A stretch of 64,000 nt of DNA from positions 22,429-86,428 of the forward strand of contig NZ_JNJA01000016.1 of the NCBI RefSeq assembly GCF_000702665.1. Reading direction: 5' to 3'. Origin of the DNA: Solidesulfovibrio alcoholivorans DSM 5433 (GTDB lineage: Bacteria > Desulfobacterota > Desulfovibrionia > Desulfovibrionales > Desulfovibrionaceae). The stretch's first letter is position 1; the number at the start of each line of letters is the position of its first letter. The translations under genes and the position numbers were made by a program. A model generated the notes under the pieces. It was not told the DNA's origin, did no database searches, and saw nothing but the letters and a program-made list of their open reading frames with translations. Of the stretch, positions 56,542 through 64,000 are shown piece by piece.

Positions 56542-58035
56542 CTAGGCCTCGATCCAGCGCCTGCTGCGTTCCACCGCGCGCTGCCAGCCCGCGATCAGCT
56601 TCTCCCGCTCGGCCGGGTCCTTGTTCGGCTCGAAGCGGCGGTCGAGCTGCCACATGGCGGCGATCTCGTCCTCGCTTTTCCAGAAGCCCACGGCCAAGCC
56701 GGCCAGATAGGCCGCGCCAAGGGCCGTGGTCTCGGTCACCCGGGGCCGTTCCACCGGGACGCCGAGGACGTTCGCCTGGCACTGCATGAGCAGGTTGTTG
56801 CGGGTGGCCCCGCCGTCGGCGCGCAGGGTTCCGAGCTTGATGCCGGCGTCTTTTTGCATGCAGGTCATGATGTCGTAGGTCTGCAAGGCGATGGATTCCA
56901 GGGCCGCCCGGGCGATGTGGGCCTTGGTCGTGCCGCGCGTGATGCCGACCATGGTGCCGCGCGCGTACTGGTCCCAGTGCGGCGCGCCGAGCCCGACAAA
57001 GGCTGGCACGAGGTAGACGCCGCCGTTGTCCGGCACGGACAGGGCGAGCTGTTCCACCTCGGGAGCGCTTTTAATGATGCCAAGGCCGTCGCGCAGCCAC
57101 TGGATCACCGCGCCGGCGATGAAGACGCTGCCCTCCAGGGCGTAGTGCCGGCCCGAGGGCGTGGCCCAGGCCACGGTGGTCAGGAGGTTGTTGTTGCTCG
57201 GCCGGGCGTTTTTGCCCGTATTCATGAGCATGAAACAGCCCGTGCCATAGGTGTTCTTGGCCATGCCTTCGGTCAGGCAGGCGTTGCCGTAGGTCGCGGC
57301 CTGCTGGTCTCCGGCGTTGCCGGCGATGGGCAGGGCGCGGCCCAGGAACTCGGGATGCACCTCGCCCACCACCTCCGAGGACTGGCTCACGCGCGGCAGC
57401 ATGGCGCGCGGCACGTCGAGGATGGCGAGCAGTTCGTCGTCCCACGCGCCCGTGTGGATGTTGTAAAGCAGCGTGCGGCTGGCGTTGGAGGCGTCGGTGA
57501 CGTGGACCGCGCCCTTGGTCAGGTTCCAGATGAGCCAGCTGTCCACGGTGCCGAAGAGCAGCTCGCCCTTTTCGGCCTTGGCCCTGGCCCCGGGCACGTT
57601 GTCCAGCATCCATTTGACCTTGGTGCCGGAGAAGTAGGCGTCGATGACGAGACCGGTCTTGTCGCGGATGAGGCCTTCCAGGCCGCGCGCCTTGAGCTCG
57701 TCGCAAAAACCGGCCGTACGGCGGTCCTGCCAGACGATGGCGTTGTGGATGGGCGCGCCCGTGGCCTTGTCCCAGACCACGGTGGTCTCACGCTGGTTGG
57801 TGATGCCCACGGCCGCCACTTCCGAGGCCTCGACCCCGGCCTGGCCCAGGCAGTCGCTCATGACGAAGGACTGGGTGTCGAAGATCTCGTTGGCGTTGTG
57901 CTCCACCCAGCCGGGCTGGGGATAGATCTGGGTGAACTCCTTTTGCGCGATCTGCTTGATGTCGCCTTCGCGCGTGAAAAGGATCGCCCGGGAACTGGTC
58001 GTGCCCTGGTCAAGGGCCAGAATGTACTTGCTCAT
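56542..58035 (-). CDS. glpK: glycerol kinase
   Basis: A 497-residue FGGY kinase of standard length. It starts [20 protein letters not shown] with the phosphate-1 motif, and has [21 protein letters not shown], the [13 protein letters not shown] segment, [11 protein letters not shown] and [19 protein letters not shown] near the adenosine site. It converts glycerol and ATP to glycerol 3-phosphate in the cytoplasm. GAGGAG lies 8 nt before the ATG. The ATG overlaps the glpF stop (ATGA), so facilitator and kinase are translationally coupled, which fits channel-kinase coupling in uptake. It is last in the operon. Confidence 0.97.
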   Translation of the reverse strand: MSKYILALDQGTTSSRAILFTREGDIKQIAQKEFTQIYPQPGWVEHNANEIFDTQSFVMSDCLGQAGVEASEVAAVGITNQRETTVVWDKATGAPIHNAIVWQDRRTAGFCDELKARGLEGLIRDKTGLVIDAYFSGTKVKWMLDNVPGARAKAEKGELLFGTVDSWLIWNLTKGAVHVTDASNASRTLLYNIHTGAWDDELLAILDVPRAMLPRVSQSSEVVGEVHPEFLGRALPIAGNAGDQQAATYGNACLTEGMAKNTYGTGCFMLMNTGKNARPSNNNLLTTVAWATPSGRHYALEGSVFIAGAVIQWLRDGLGIIKSAPEVEQLALSVPDNGGVYLVPAFVGLGAPHWDQYARGTMVGITRGTTKAHIARAALESIALQTYDIMTCMQKDAGIKLGTLRADGGATRNNLLMQCQANVLGVPVERPRVTETTALGAAYLAGLAVGFWKSEDEIAAMWQLDRRFEPNKDPAEREKLIAGWQRAVERSRRWIEA

Positions 58036-58832
58036 GACTTGCACTCCTCACACTCCTGCGCGCCGTCTTCGCAAAAATCGGCATTGGGGTCCTTGTTGAG
58101 CGCACCGGTGGTCCTGTCGTAGACGAACGCACCGAGCGGGCCGCCGACGAGGGGTCCGAGGATGGGCACGAGCACGATGCCCGTATCCATCAGGTTGGGC
58201 TGGGTGAAGCCGGCCACCAGCGCGAAGAACCGGGGGCCGAAGTCGCGGGCGGGGTTGATGGCGTATCCGTTCATGGCGCCAAGGCTCATGCCGATGGCCA
58301 TGACGAGCATGGCCACGGCCACGGGGCCGATCCAAGGCACTTTGTTTTTCGCCCCGAAGTCGCCGATGGAGAGGATGCCGAACATGAGCACGGCGGTGCC
58401 GATGACCTGGTCGATGAAACCGGGCCAGAAGCCGGGCACGGCCGGAAAGGTGCAGAAGATGCCGGCCGTCTTGACCAGGGCCGGGTCAAAGAGAAGCCAC
58501 TTGGCCTTGAAATCCAGGAAAACGATGGCCGCACCGAGGAACCCGCCGACGGTCTGGGCCAGGGTGTAAGGCAGCACCTTGCCCCAGGGGAACCGGCCCG
58601 TGGCGGCGAGCGCCAGGGTCACGGCGGGATTGATGTGCGCGCCGGAGCGCAGGCTGGCGAGCACGCCGAAAAAGACGCCCAACCCCCAACCGAACGTGAT
58701 CGTATCCCAGGAGATGTTGAGCGCCTCGCCAAAAAAGACTTTCATGGCGACGCAGCCGGCTCCGAAGATGATGAGGACCATGGTCCCCAACAATTCGGAA
58801 AACATCTCCTTGCCCAGTGACGACTCTTGCAT
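58032..58832 (-). CDS. glpF: glycerol uptake facilitator (aquaglyceroporin)
   Basis: A 266-residue MIP-family channel with six TM helices. The two NPA half-helices are intact: [16 protein letters not shown] and [15 protein letters not shown], the latter with the Asp after Arg that marks glycerol-conducting members. A longer-than-usual cytoplasmic C-terminus ends in a cysteine cluster ([16 protein letters not shown]), which is unusual and could bind a metal or act as a redox-sensitive tail. It starts 12 bp after glpD, and its stop overlaps the glpK start. It lets glycerol cross the inner membrane for phosphorylation by GlpK. Confidence 0.95.
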   Translation of the reverse strand: MQESSLGKEMFSELLGTMVLIIFGAGCVAMKVFFGEALNISWDTITFGWGLGVFFGVLASLRSGAHINPAVTLALAATGRFPWGKVLPYTLAQTVGGFLGAAIVFLDFKAKWLLFDPALVKTAGIFCTFPAVPGFWPGFIDQVIGTAVLMFGILSIGDFGAKNKVPWIGPVAVAMLVMAIGMSLGAMNGYAINPARDFGPRFFALVAGFTQPNLMDTGIVLVPILGPLVGGPLGAFVYDRTTGALNKDPNADFCEDGAQECEECKS

Positions 58833-58844
58833 GGCACACCCCTC

Positions 58845-60572
58845 CTACAGCGCTTCGACCGTTGACCCTTTTCCTTCCGGGCTGGAAAAGGACTGATTGC
58901 CCAGGCCAGCCTCAACCACAGCGTCCACCCGCCGGTCCGCCGCCGCGGCCTTCCCGGAATACCAGGCCGCGAGCAGCCGGCGGGCGCTCTCCACCTCGCT
59001 TGCGTAACGGGCCTCGTCCCAGCCGAGCTCCCGTGCCATGATCCGCGCCACGGCCGGGGCCGCTTCCTCGGCATGGCGCATGTCGACAAGTCCCAAAGGC
59101 AGCCGCCGCAGCAGCACGTCGCCAAGGCGCACCGCCATTTCCCGGCGCACGGCGAAAACGACTTCCGCGCCGATGTAGGGATGCTCGGGATGGATGGGCG
59201 CAAGCAGGCCCTCTTCCCGGCCCAGGCGCAGCACCTCGGCCGCCTCGTCGCCGTAGAGCGAAAAAAGCGACCGGGCCAGAGCCGGGGCGATCTCCTCGCG
59301 CACGACCAGATCCTTCCAGGCGTCGGGGTAGTATGCCCGCGACCCGATCAGGCGCAGTTCCCTGGTCACGCAGGCGCGCCCGTTGCACAGCCCGAAGGCG
59401 GCGCAGGCCGCGTCCACGGCGTCCTCGGCCATGGCGCGGTAGCTCGTCCACTTGCCCCCGGCCATGGTGAGCAGCCCCGACGGGCTCTCGGTCAGGACAT
59501 GGGTGCGGGCCAGTTCCTGGGTGCTGCGTTTCTTCGGGTCGAAGACCAGCGGCCGCAGGCCGTTCCACACGGCCAGGACGTCGGCGCGGGTCACCGGCCG
59601 GCGCAGGTAGGCGCTGGCGTAGCGCAGCAGGTAGTCCACGTCCTTTTTTTCCGGCACCGGATCGACGGCGATATCGGCCGGCTCGTCGGTGGTGCCGAAG
59701 AGCACGTGCTCCTGCCAGGGGATCATGAACAGCACGCGGCCGTCCTCGGTGCTCGGGATCATGAGCGACAGATCCCGGGGGACGGTACCGGCCGCAAGCA
59801 GGATGTGGATGCCGGAGCTGACCTTGAGCATGCTCGGGGCATCGGGATCGTCCATGCGCCGGATGGCGTCGGCAAAGGGGCCGGTGGCGTTGACCACGCC
59901 CTTGGCGGCGATGGTCCAGGCCTTGCCGGAGAGCCTGTCGCGCACCTGCGCGCCCCGGATCCGGCCCTGTTCCTTGACGAGTCCCGTGACTTCCACCTGG
60001 TTGGCGCAGACCGCCCCGTAGGAGGCGGCGGTCCGAGCCAGGGTCACGGCCATGCGCGCATCGTTGAACTGCCCGTCGGCGTAGATGACCGCGGCCTTGT
60101 AGCCGTCGAGGTCGAGCTGCGGGAAAAGCTGTTGCGCCGTGGCCCGGCCGACGAGCCGGCTTCTGCCCAGGGAAAGGCGGCCGGCCAGGAGGTCGTAGAG
60201 CACTAGGCCGATATAGATATAGGCCGCCTGGAACCAGCTTTTGACCGGAGTCATCAGGCGGATGCCGTGGGCCAGGTGGGGGGCGTTTTTGAGCAGCCGG
60301 CCTCGTTCGCGCAGGCCCTCGCGCACGAGGTCGAACTGTTCCTTGTCGCGCTTGAGGATGGCTTTCTCGAGGTAGCGCACGCCGCCGTGCACGAGCTTGG
60401 TGCTTTTGCTGCTCGTGCCCTGGGCGAAGTCGTCGCGCTCGACCAGGGCGACGCGCAGGCCGCGCGTGGCCGCGTCAAGGGCGATGCCGCAGCCGGTTGC
60501 CCCGCCGCCGATCACGAGCAGGTCGAAAAGTTCGCCGTCTTGCAAACGGCCGAGGTGTTCCTGTCTGTCCAT
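58845..60572 (-). CDS. glpD: FAD-dependent glycerol-3-phosphate dehydrogenase
   Basis: A 575-residue flavoprotein. The FAD loop DLLVIGGGATGCGIALDAATRGL is near the N-terminus, followed by LVERDDFAQGTSSKSTKLVHGGVRYLEKA. VVNATGPFADAIRRMDDP and LLTMAGGKWTSYRAMAEDAVD are later family signatures. It oxidises glycerol 3-phosphate to dihydroxyacetone phosphate and passes electrons to the quinone pool at the inner membrane. The ATG at 60572 has GGGAG upstream. It lies 16 bp after the regulator gene and 12 bp before glpF, in one operon. Confidence 0.96.
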   Translation of the reverse strand: MDRQEHLGRLQDGELFDLLVIGGGATGCGIALDAATRGLRVALVERDDFAQGTSSKSTKLVHGGVRYLEKAILKRDKEQFDLVREGLRERGRLLKNAPHLAHGIRLMTPVKSWFQAAYIYIGLVLYDLLAGRLSLGRSRLVGRATAQQLFPQLDLDGYKAAVIYADGQFNDARMAVTLARTAASYGAVCANQVEVTGLVKEQGRIRGAQVRDRLSGKAWTIAAKGVVNATGPFADAIRRMDDPDAPSMLKVSSGIHILLAAGTVPRDLSLMIPSTEDGRVLFMIPWQEHVLFGTTDEPADIAVDPVPEKKDVDYLLRYASAYLRRPVTRADVLAVWNGLRPLVFDPKKRSTQELARTHVLTESPSGLLTMAGGKWTSYRAMAEDAVDAACAAFGLCNGRACVTRELRLIGSRAYYPDAWKDLVVREEIAPALARSLFSLYGDEAAEVLRLGREEGLLAPIHPEHPYIGAEVVFAVRREMAVRLGDVLLRRLPLGLVDMRHAEEAAPAVARIMARELGWDEARYASEVESARRLLAAWYSGKAAAADRRVDAVVEAGLGNQSFSSPEGKGSTVEAL

Positions 60573-60588
60573 GGCTCCCGCCTTGGCT

Positions 60589-61536
60589 TTAAGGGTTGAG
60601 CAGGCTGCGGGCCGTGGCCGCGTCCGTGACAAAGACATGGACGTAGCCGCGCCGCAGCACGGCTTGCAGGATGGGCGTCTTGGCCATGCCGCCGGAGACG
60701 AGGATGTTGTGGGGGACCTTGCACAGGCCCGAGAAATCCGGGGACATGCTGCAGCGGTTGACCTCGTGGTCGAGCACGTTGCCGTCCGCGTCCAGGAAGC
60801 GGCCGAAAAATTCCCCCACCGCGCCGGCCCGGGCCAGATCGCGGCGCTGGTCCGTGGTGATGGCGCCAAGGGCGATGTTGGTGGCCTGGGCGGTCATGTC
60901 GCCGACGGCGGTGAGGATCATGTCCACGTCCAGGGCTTCCTTGTAGAAGGTGCTGAAAAAGGGCTGTGCGGCGATGGTTTCGCGCACCTCTGGGGTGGAG
61001 ACGAACATGGGCGCGGGCAGGTGGTTGCAAACTTCGGCCTGGAGCTTACGGGCGAACATGGCCGTGGAATCGAAAGGATTGACCGGGCTGCGGGGCACGC
61101 CGCCGTAGAGCGAGGTGACGGAAATGCCGCGCAAGCTGCGGATGACCAGGCCGTTTATGGCCGCGCGCATGGTGTGCCCCCAGCCGACGCCCAGGCGCTG
61201 GCCGTCCTTGAGCTGCTGCGAGGCGTACTGCCCGGCCGGGCGGCCGATGGTTTCGTAGTAGTGCCGCCCGCCGCGTTCGGGGGTGGGCACGACGATGGCG
61301 CGGGTCAGGCCGAATTCGCGGGCGAGTTCGCCTTCAAGGGCGACGCAGTCGCGAAAGGCGGTGTTGATGACGACGCGGATGAGTCCGGCCTCGCGGCCCG
61401 CCTGGAGCAGACGGTTGACCTTGAGACGGGTGAGGCCGAGCCGCTCGCCGATCTCGCCCTGGGTGAGCTCCTCGTGGAAATAGAGCCAGGCGACCCGGGA
61501 GATCAGCTGGTTTTCTTCCTCGTCGAAGCCCGTCAT
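60589..61536 (-). CDS. SorC-family transcriptional regulator of the glycerol operon
   Basis: A 315-residue regulator. The N-terminal helix-turn-helix (EELTQGEIGERLGLTRLKVNRLLQ) is followed by a sugar-binding C-terminal domain: VGWGHTMRAAINGL, SVTSLYGGVPRSPVNPF, MILTAVGDMTAQATNIA and ILVSGGMAKTPILQAVLRRG. It would sense a phosphorylated polyol or sugar, here probably glycerol 3-phosphate or dihydroxyacetone phosphate, and take the place of the DeoR-type GlpR of enterics. The ATG at 61536 has GGAGGG upstream. It is the first gene of the operon, and a promoter with a central palindrome lies 60-90 bp upstream, which suggests autoregulation. Confidence 0.9.
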   Translation of the reverse strand: MTGFDEEENQLISRVAWLYFHEELTQGEIGERLGLTRLKVNRLLQAGREAGLIRVVINTAFRDCVALEGELAREFGLTRAIVVPTPERGGRHYYETIGRPAGQYASQQLKDGQRLGVGWGHTMRAAINGLVIRSLRGISVTSLYGGVPRSPVNPFDSTAMFARKLQAEVCNHLPAPMFVSTPEVRETIAAQPFFSTFYKEALDVDMILTAVGDMTAQATNIALGAITTDQRRDLARAGAVGEFFGRFLDADGNVLDHEVNRCSMSPDFSGLCKVPHNILVSGGMAKTPILQAVLRRGYVHVFVTDAATARSLLNP

Positions 61537-61594
61537 GGGGAGCCCTCCGGCCTGTGTGTTGCACGGGATGTCGGATGTGCGAACTTTTTTCCGG

Positions 61595-61625
61595 ACTTGA
61601 TACAAGTGTAATCCAAACCTGTCAA
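61595..61625 (-). promoter_or_regulatory. sigma-70-type promoter of the glycerol operon, with operator palindrome
   Basis: On the minus strand, TTGACA (61620-61625) is followed by a 17-bp spacer and TATCAA (61597-61602). The -10 overlaps a perfect palindrome ACTTG-TAT-CAAGT (61595-61607). A repressor bound there would block polymerase. It is placed about 60 bp upstream of the SorC-type regulator gene. Confidence 0.8.
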
Positions 61626-61631
61626 CAGTTC

Positions 61632-61692
61632 TTTACAAATTCGCGACGCACTCGTCACCGGCTCCAAACGGTTTTTCCCACGAATTTGTAAA
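61632..61692. promoter_or_regulatory. paired 12-bp inverted repeats upstream of the glycerol promoter
   Basis: TTTACAAATTCG at 61632-61643 is exactly complementary to CGAATTTGTAAA at 61681-61692, with 37 bp between them. The arms lie just upstream of the -35. The 49-bp centre distance is about 4.7 helical turns, suitable for a tetrameric regulator such as SorC proteins. A further GTTCTTTA/TAAAGAAC pair lies outside (61629 and about 61748). Confidence 0.65.
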
Positions 61693-61962
61693 ATACCCCT
61701 CTTATTTCAGCTCAAATATGCTCAATATCACATGCTGACCATTTTTATAAAGAACCGCACTTCGTATTGCGGCACCGCAAATAGTTTGATCTTTTGTTTT
61801 TGAAACGACATGAATGTTTCGAGCAACGACGCCTACGCCTTTCAGCCGGGACGGCCGTCGTCCCGGCAAGGATTTTGAAAAAAAATACTTGATTCCGGAT
61901 GGATGCCGCGCAGGGACGGCAAACGCCCTGCCCGGCCGGCGGTCGCACAGGCGCGGGCAAGG

Positions 61963-62958
61963 CTATCCTTTGAAGAAGAGCCGCAGCACGGGGATGCGCC
62001 GGCCGACGAAGTACAGGCCAACGCAGGCGGCGAACGCGAGCGGGGTATGGACGCACACGCGCATGAAGAGCGTGGTCGGCCCGATCCAGCGGGAAAGCAG
62101 GGACAGGGCCAAAATATGATAGATGTAGACGGTGAACGTGGCGCGCGACAGGCGGCGGAAGACATCCGGCCAGGGCACGCGCTTTTGCTGCGACGCCCAC
62201 TTGAAGGCGCAAGCGCTGTAGACCGCGAGGAAGGGGGACGGGCCTTCGTAGAAAATCAGGGCGAGCGATCCGGATGCGGCGGTCCTGGTGGCGGTCAGTG
62301 CGGCCGTCGCGACAATGCTGGTGACGATGCCTGCGGCGAGGAGCCCGGTCGGGACCTGCCCCGCCCAGGCATAGAGTGCGTAGCCCGCCACGAAGTAGCC
62401 GGTGTTGCGCATAAAAAGCATGTTGTCCATGGGCAGGGACAGCCCGGCCATGCCCATCCAGGGTTCCGCGACGCAAAAGAGCAGCCACAAGCCGAGAAAG
62501 AGCGCGCGGTCGCGCGGCGCGGCGACCATGGGGCGCAACAGCGGTACGACGAGCGCGAGGCCAAGGAAGGTCCACATGAACCAGAGGTGGAAGCCTATGC
62601 TCGCACGGACGTTGTAGAGGACGCCGGACAACAGCGGGCTGGCGTCGCCTTGGGAGAGCGCCAGCAGCTTGTAGGCGGCGAGCCCCCCAAGCAGTGGCAC
62701 GGCGTAGCGCATCGCGGCTTTTGCGAAATAGCGCCCGAGGGGGCCGATGTCGCTGCGGAGCATGAATGCGCCGCTGATCATGAAAAAGACGGGGACGGCC
62801 TCGCGCGTCGCGGCGCTCAAGATGTTCGCAAGAAGCCACTCCGTGGAATCGTCGTAACGCTCCACCCGATAGACGAGGGCGTGCAGAAGTATGACGGAAA
62901 AGCAGCAAATAACCTTGAGTAGGTCTATGCCTTCGTGCCTTGTATTCAGAGAGGACAT
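61963..62958 (-). CDS. acyltransferase-3 family membrane protein
   Basis: A 331-residue polytopic protein with about ten TM helices. The family opening NTRHEGIDLLKVICCFSVILLHALVYR carries the conserved His after two Leu residues, and VPVFFMISGAFML is the next signature. Such enzymes O-acylate cell-surface polysaccharides or lipids. The ATG at 62958 was chosen because it sits just before the family start; the ribosome-binding site is poor, and an upstream in-frame ATG (63210) would add 84 unconserved residues. No polysaccharide cluster is adjacent, so its target is unknown. It occupies a less GC-rich area next to the rRNA operon. Confidence 0.8.
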   Translation of the reverse strand: MSSLNTRHEGIDLLKVICCFSVILLHALVYRVERYDDSTEWLLANILSAATREAVPVFFMISGAFMLRSDIGPLGRYFAKAAMRYAVPLLGGLAAYKLLALSQGDASPLLSGVLYNVRASIGFHLWFMWTFLGLALVVPLLRPMVAAPRDRALFLGLWLLFCVAEPWMGMAGLSLPMDNMLFMRNTGYFVAGYALYAWAGQVPTGLLAAGIVTSIVATAALTATRTAASGSLALIFYEGPSPFLAVYSACAFKWASQQKRVPWPDVFRRLSRATFTVYIYHILALSLLSRWIGPTTLFMRVCVHTPLAFAACVGLYFVGRRIPVLRLFFKG

Positions 62959-63624
62959 GGAGCCGTTTCGTGCGTCCTTACTTAAAGATAAGCGATAAAT
63001 GTGGTGAACATTCGGAACGAAGCGCTTTTCTTGCTGCATCATTGCATTATATTTCAACACATACGGCGCAGTGTGTACGCATTGATCGCGCACAGCGTCG
63101 CAGATGCTTGTACTTGTTACGGAGCGCGCCAGTTTTCGGGCATGATCGTCGCAAGTCGCATGTCCATGCCCTAATCCTTGTAAGGTAGTCGATTCCGTAG
63201 GCATGGTCAAACAGGGGTATTATACAGGCGCACAAGCGGTAAAGAAAGTGGTTCGGCAAGACAGAAGATGACAACGATGGCAGGGGCGCGTTTCCATCCG
63301 CCCCTCACACCGGGGGCGACGGCCTGGGGTGCATCGCTGCAGGGACGAAACCCTTTGTCAAAGTGCCAGATTCCTGCGTGAAATCACGCAGCAGCAAACA
63401 TGCGTATCGAACCGGCCGAAACCAGGAGCAAAGACAGAAGTCACGTTGTGCTCGAACATATCATTGCACACGACTCGGATGTGGCCGTAATATAGCACCC
63501 CCTGTTTCATTGATGTCACGAGGAAAGGTGCGCGCGTTCCGGTGGGGGTGCGGTCGCGCGAGCGTGGGGCGTGGGGCGTGGGGCGTGAGCGAGGGTGGGG
63601 TTCGGAGGGGTATTTTTCCAAAAG
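62959..63624. other. non-coding gap between acyltransferase and rRNA genes
   Basis: These 666 bp are clearly less GC-rich than the neighbouring genes and show no convincing coding frame. A TATAAT-like -10 on the minus strand at 63046-63051 could serve the acyltransferase, but its -35 is weak. Small hairpins are present at 63282-63305 (AGGGGCG/CGCCCCT) and 63374-63391 (CTGCGTG/CACGCAG). A short tandem repeat is near 63562. Confidence 0.5.
63562..63589. repeat. short tandem repeat of a 7-bp unit
   Basis: Three perfect copies of GCGTGGG and a fourth with one change (GCGTGAG) follow head to tail. It lies about 35 bp from the rRNA terminator and may vary in copy number by slippage. Confidence 0.75.
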
Positions 63625-63660
63625 AAAACGGCCCGGTTGCTTTTGCAACCGGGCCGTTTT
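63616..63660 (-). terminator. rRNA operon terminator
   Basis: A perfect 16-bp stem (63625-63640 with 63645-63660, TTTT on the plus strand as loop) follows the 5S gene in the minus direction. Its transcribed 3' side ends in TTTT then CTTTT. It is the strongest intrinsic terminator in the window. Confidence 0.95.
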
Positions 63661-63668
63661 TAAAAGAG

Positions 63669-63783
63669 CCCTGGCGGCGACCTACTTTCCCACGCACGAG
63701 TACGCAGTATCATCGGCGAAGGAGGGCTTAACTTCCGAGTTCGGAATGGGGTCGGGTGTACCCCCTCCTCTTTGACCACCAGG
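63669..63783 (-). rRNA. rrf: 5S ribosomal RNA
   Basis: On the minus strand the sequence begins CCTGGTGGTC and ends GCCGCCAGGG, which pair as helix I. The internal CCGAACTCGGAAGTTAAG block is the universal 5S loop. The length is about 115 nt, and the exact ends are set by the terminal helix. It follows 23S rRNA in the same operon and is followed by a strong terminator. Confidence 0.97.
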
Positions 63784-63831
63784 ACAAATGTATAAGTTAA
63801 AATAAGGGATGGGATTGTTTGGATGGCAAAA

Positions 63832-64000
<169 letters not shown>

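Larger units (their letters stand above)
61537..61962. other. intergenic control region between the regulator and the acyltransferase
   Basis: A 426-bp AT-richer segment with no gene. The first 90 bp hold the glycerol-operon promoter and palindromes. TTGCGG/CCGCAA forms a small inverted repeat near 61772-61785. A 9-bp perfect stem at 61845-61867 without a T tract is downstream of the minus-strand acyltransferase gene and may end its transcript. Confidence 0.6.

Noticed and set aside
63047..63274. Short minus-strand frame of 75 codons in the gap near the rRNA operon.
   Set aside because: No ribosome-binding site, atypical composition and no recognisable domain.
63562..63589. Possible CRISPR-like repeats near the rRNA genes.
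   Set aside because: It is a 7-bp tandem repeat without spacers.

Overview
The window is a GC-rich bacterial chromosome segment with no plasmid, phage or CRISPR hallmark. The best fit is a sulfate-reducing deltaproteobacterium of the Desulfovibrionaceae, Solidesulfovibrio-like. This is inferred from an outer-membrane porin of the Desulfovibrio trimeric type, five large chemoreceptors in 64 kb, abundant two-component and second-messenger proteins, and glycerol and hydroxypyruvate metabolism. All names come from reading translations; no database search was run.

Layout. 0-3.8 kb: the end of a lipoamide dehydrogenase gene, gcvH, a periplasmic arylsulfotransferase-like propeller and a porin. 3.9-8.0 kb: two chemoreceptors. 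8.2-10.8 kb: a SLOG-like protein converging on a ParA-like ATPase and class V aminotransferase pair. 11-13 kb: a chemoreceptor, divergent from a large FtsX-type permease. 15.8-18.9 kb: an ECF sigma factor with a membrane-anchored metal-sensor-like protein, a shikimate kinase and an ATP-type phosphofructokinase. 19-22.5 kb: a cheW-chemoreceptor operon and a DUF2917 protein. 22.6-27.1 kb: a MocR-type regulator, a STAS protein with a REC-PAS-SpoIIE phosphatase, and an RlmM-like methyltransferase. 27.2-34.6 kb: a tripartite RND efflux operon with two inner-membrane pumps. 35-45 kb: RdgC-like proteins, a CHASE2 adenylate cyclase, an M48 lipoprotein with an SH3 protein, tartronate semialdehyde reductase, hydroxypyruvate isomerase and an odd PEP-synthase-like protein. 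This stretch carries five copies of an extragenic palindromic repeat. 45-56.4 kb: a hybrid histidine kinase, prepilin peptidase, Sel1 protein, a secreted Cache protein with a chemoreceptor, a PilZ protein and an iron-type alcohol dehydrogenase. 56.5-61.5 kb: a glycerol operon (SorC-type regulator, glpD, glpF, glpK). 62-64 kb: an acyltransferase, a lower-GC gap, then 5S and the 3' end of 23S rRNA on the minus strand.

How it fits together. Glycerol enters through GlpF, is phosphorylated by GlpK and oxidised by GlpD. Hydroxypyruvate isomerase and tartronate semialdehyde reductase lead toward glycerate. The chemoreceptors, CheW, PilZ protein, cyclase, hybrid kinase and SpoIIE/STAS pair make this a sensory and signalling region. 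The clearest departures from textbook arrangements are the PEP-synthase-like protein without its normal C-terminal catalytic barrel, the SorC-type control of glycerol genes with a well-defined promoter and palindromes, the secreted Cache protein paired with a chemoreceptor, aromatic C-terminal tails on two chemoreceptors, and the clustered palindromic repeat, one copy of which lies inside the reading frame of the cyclase.
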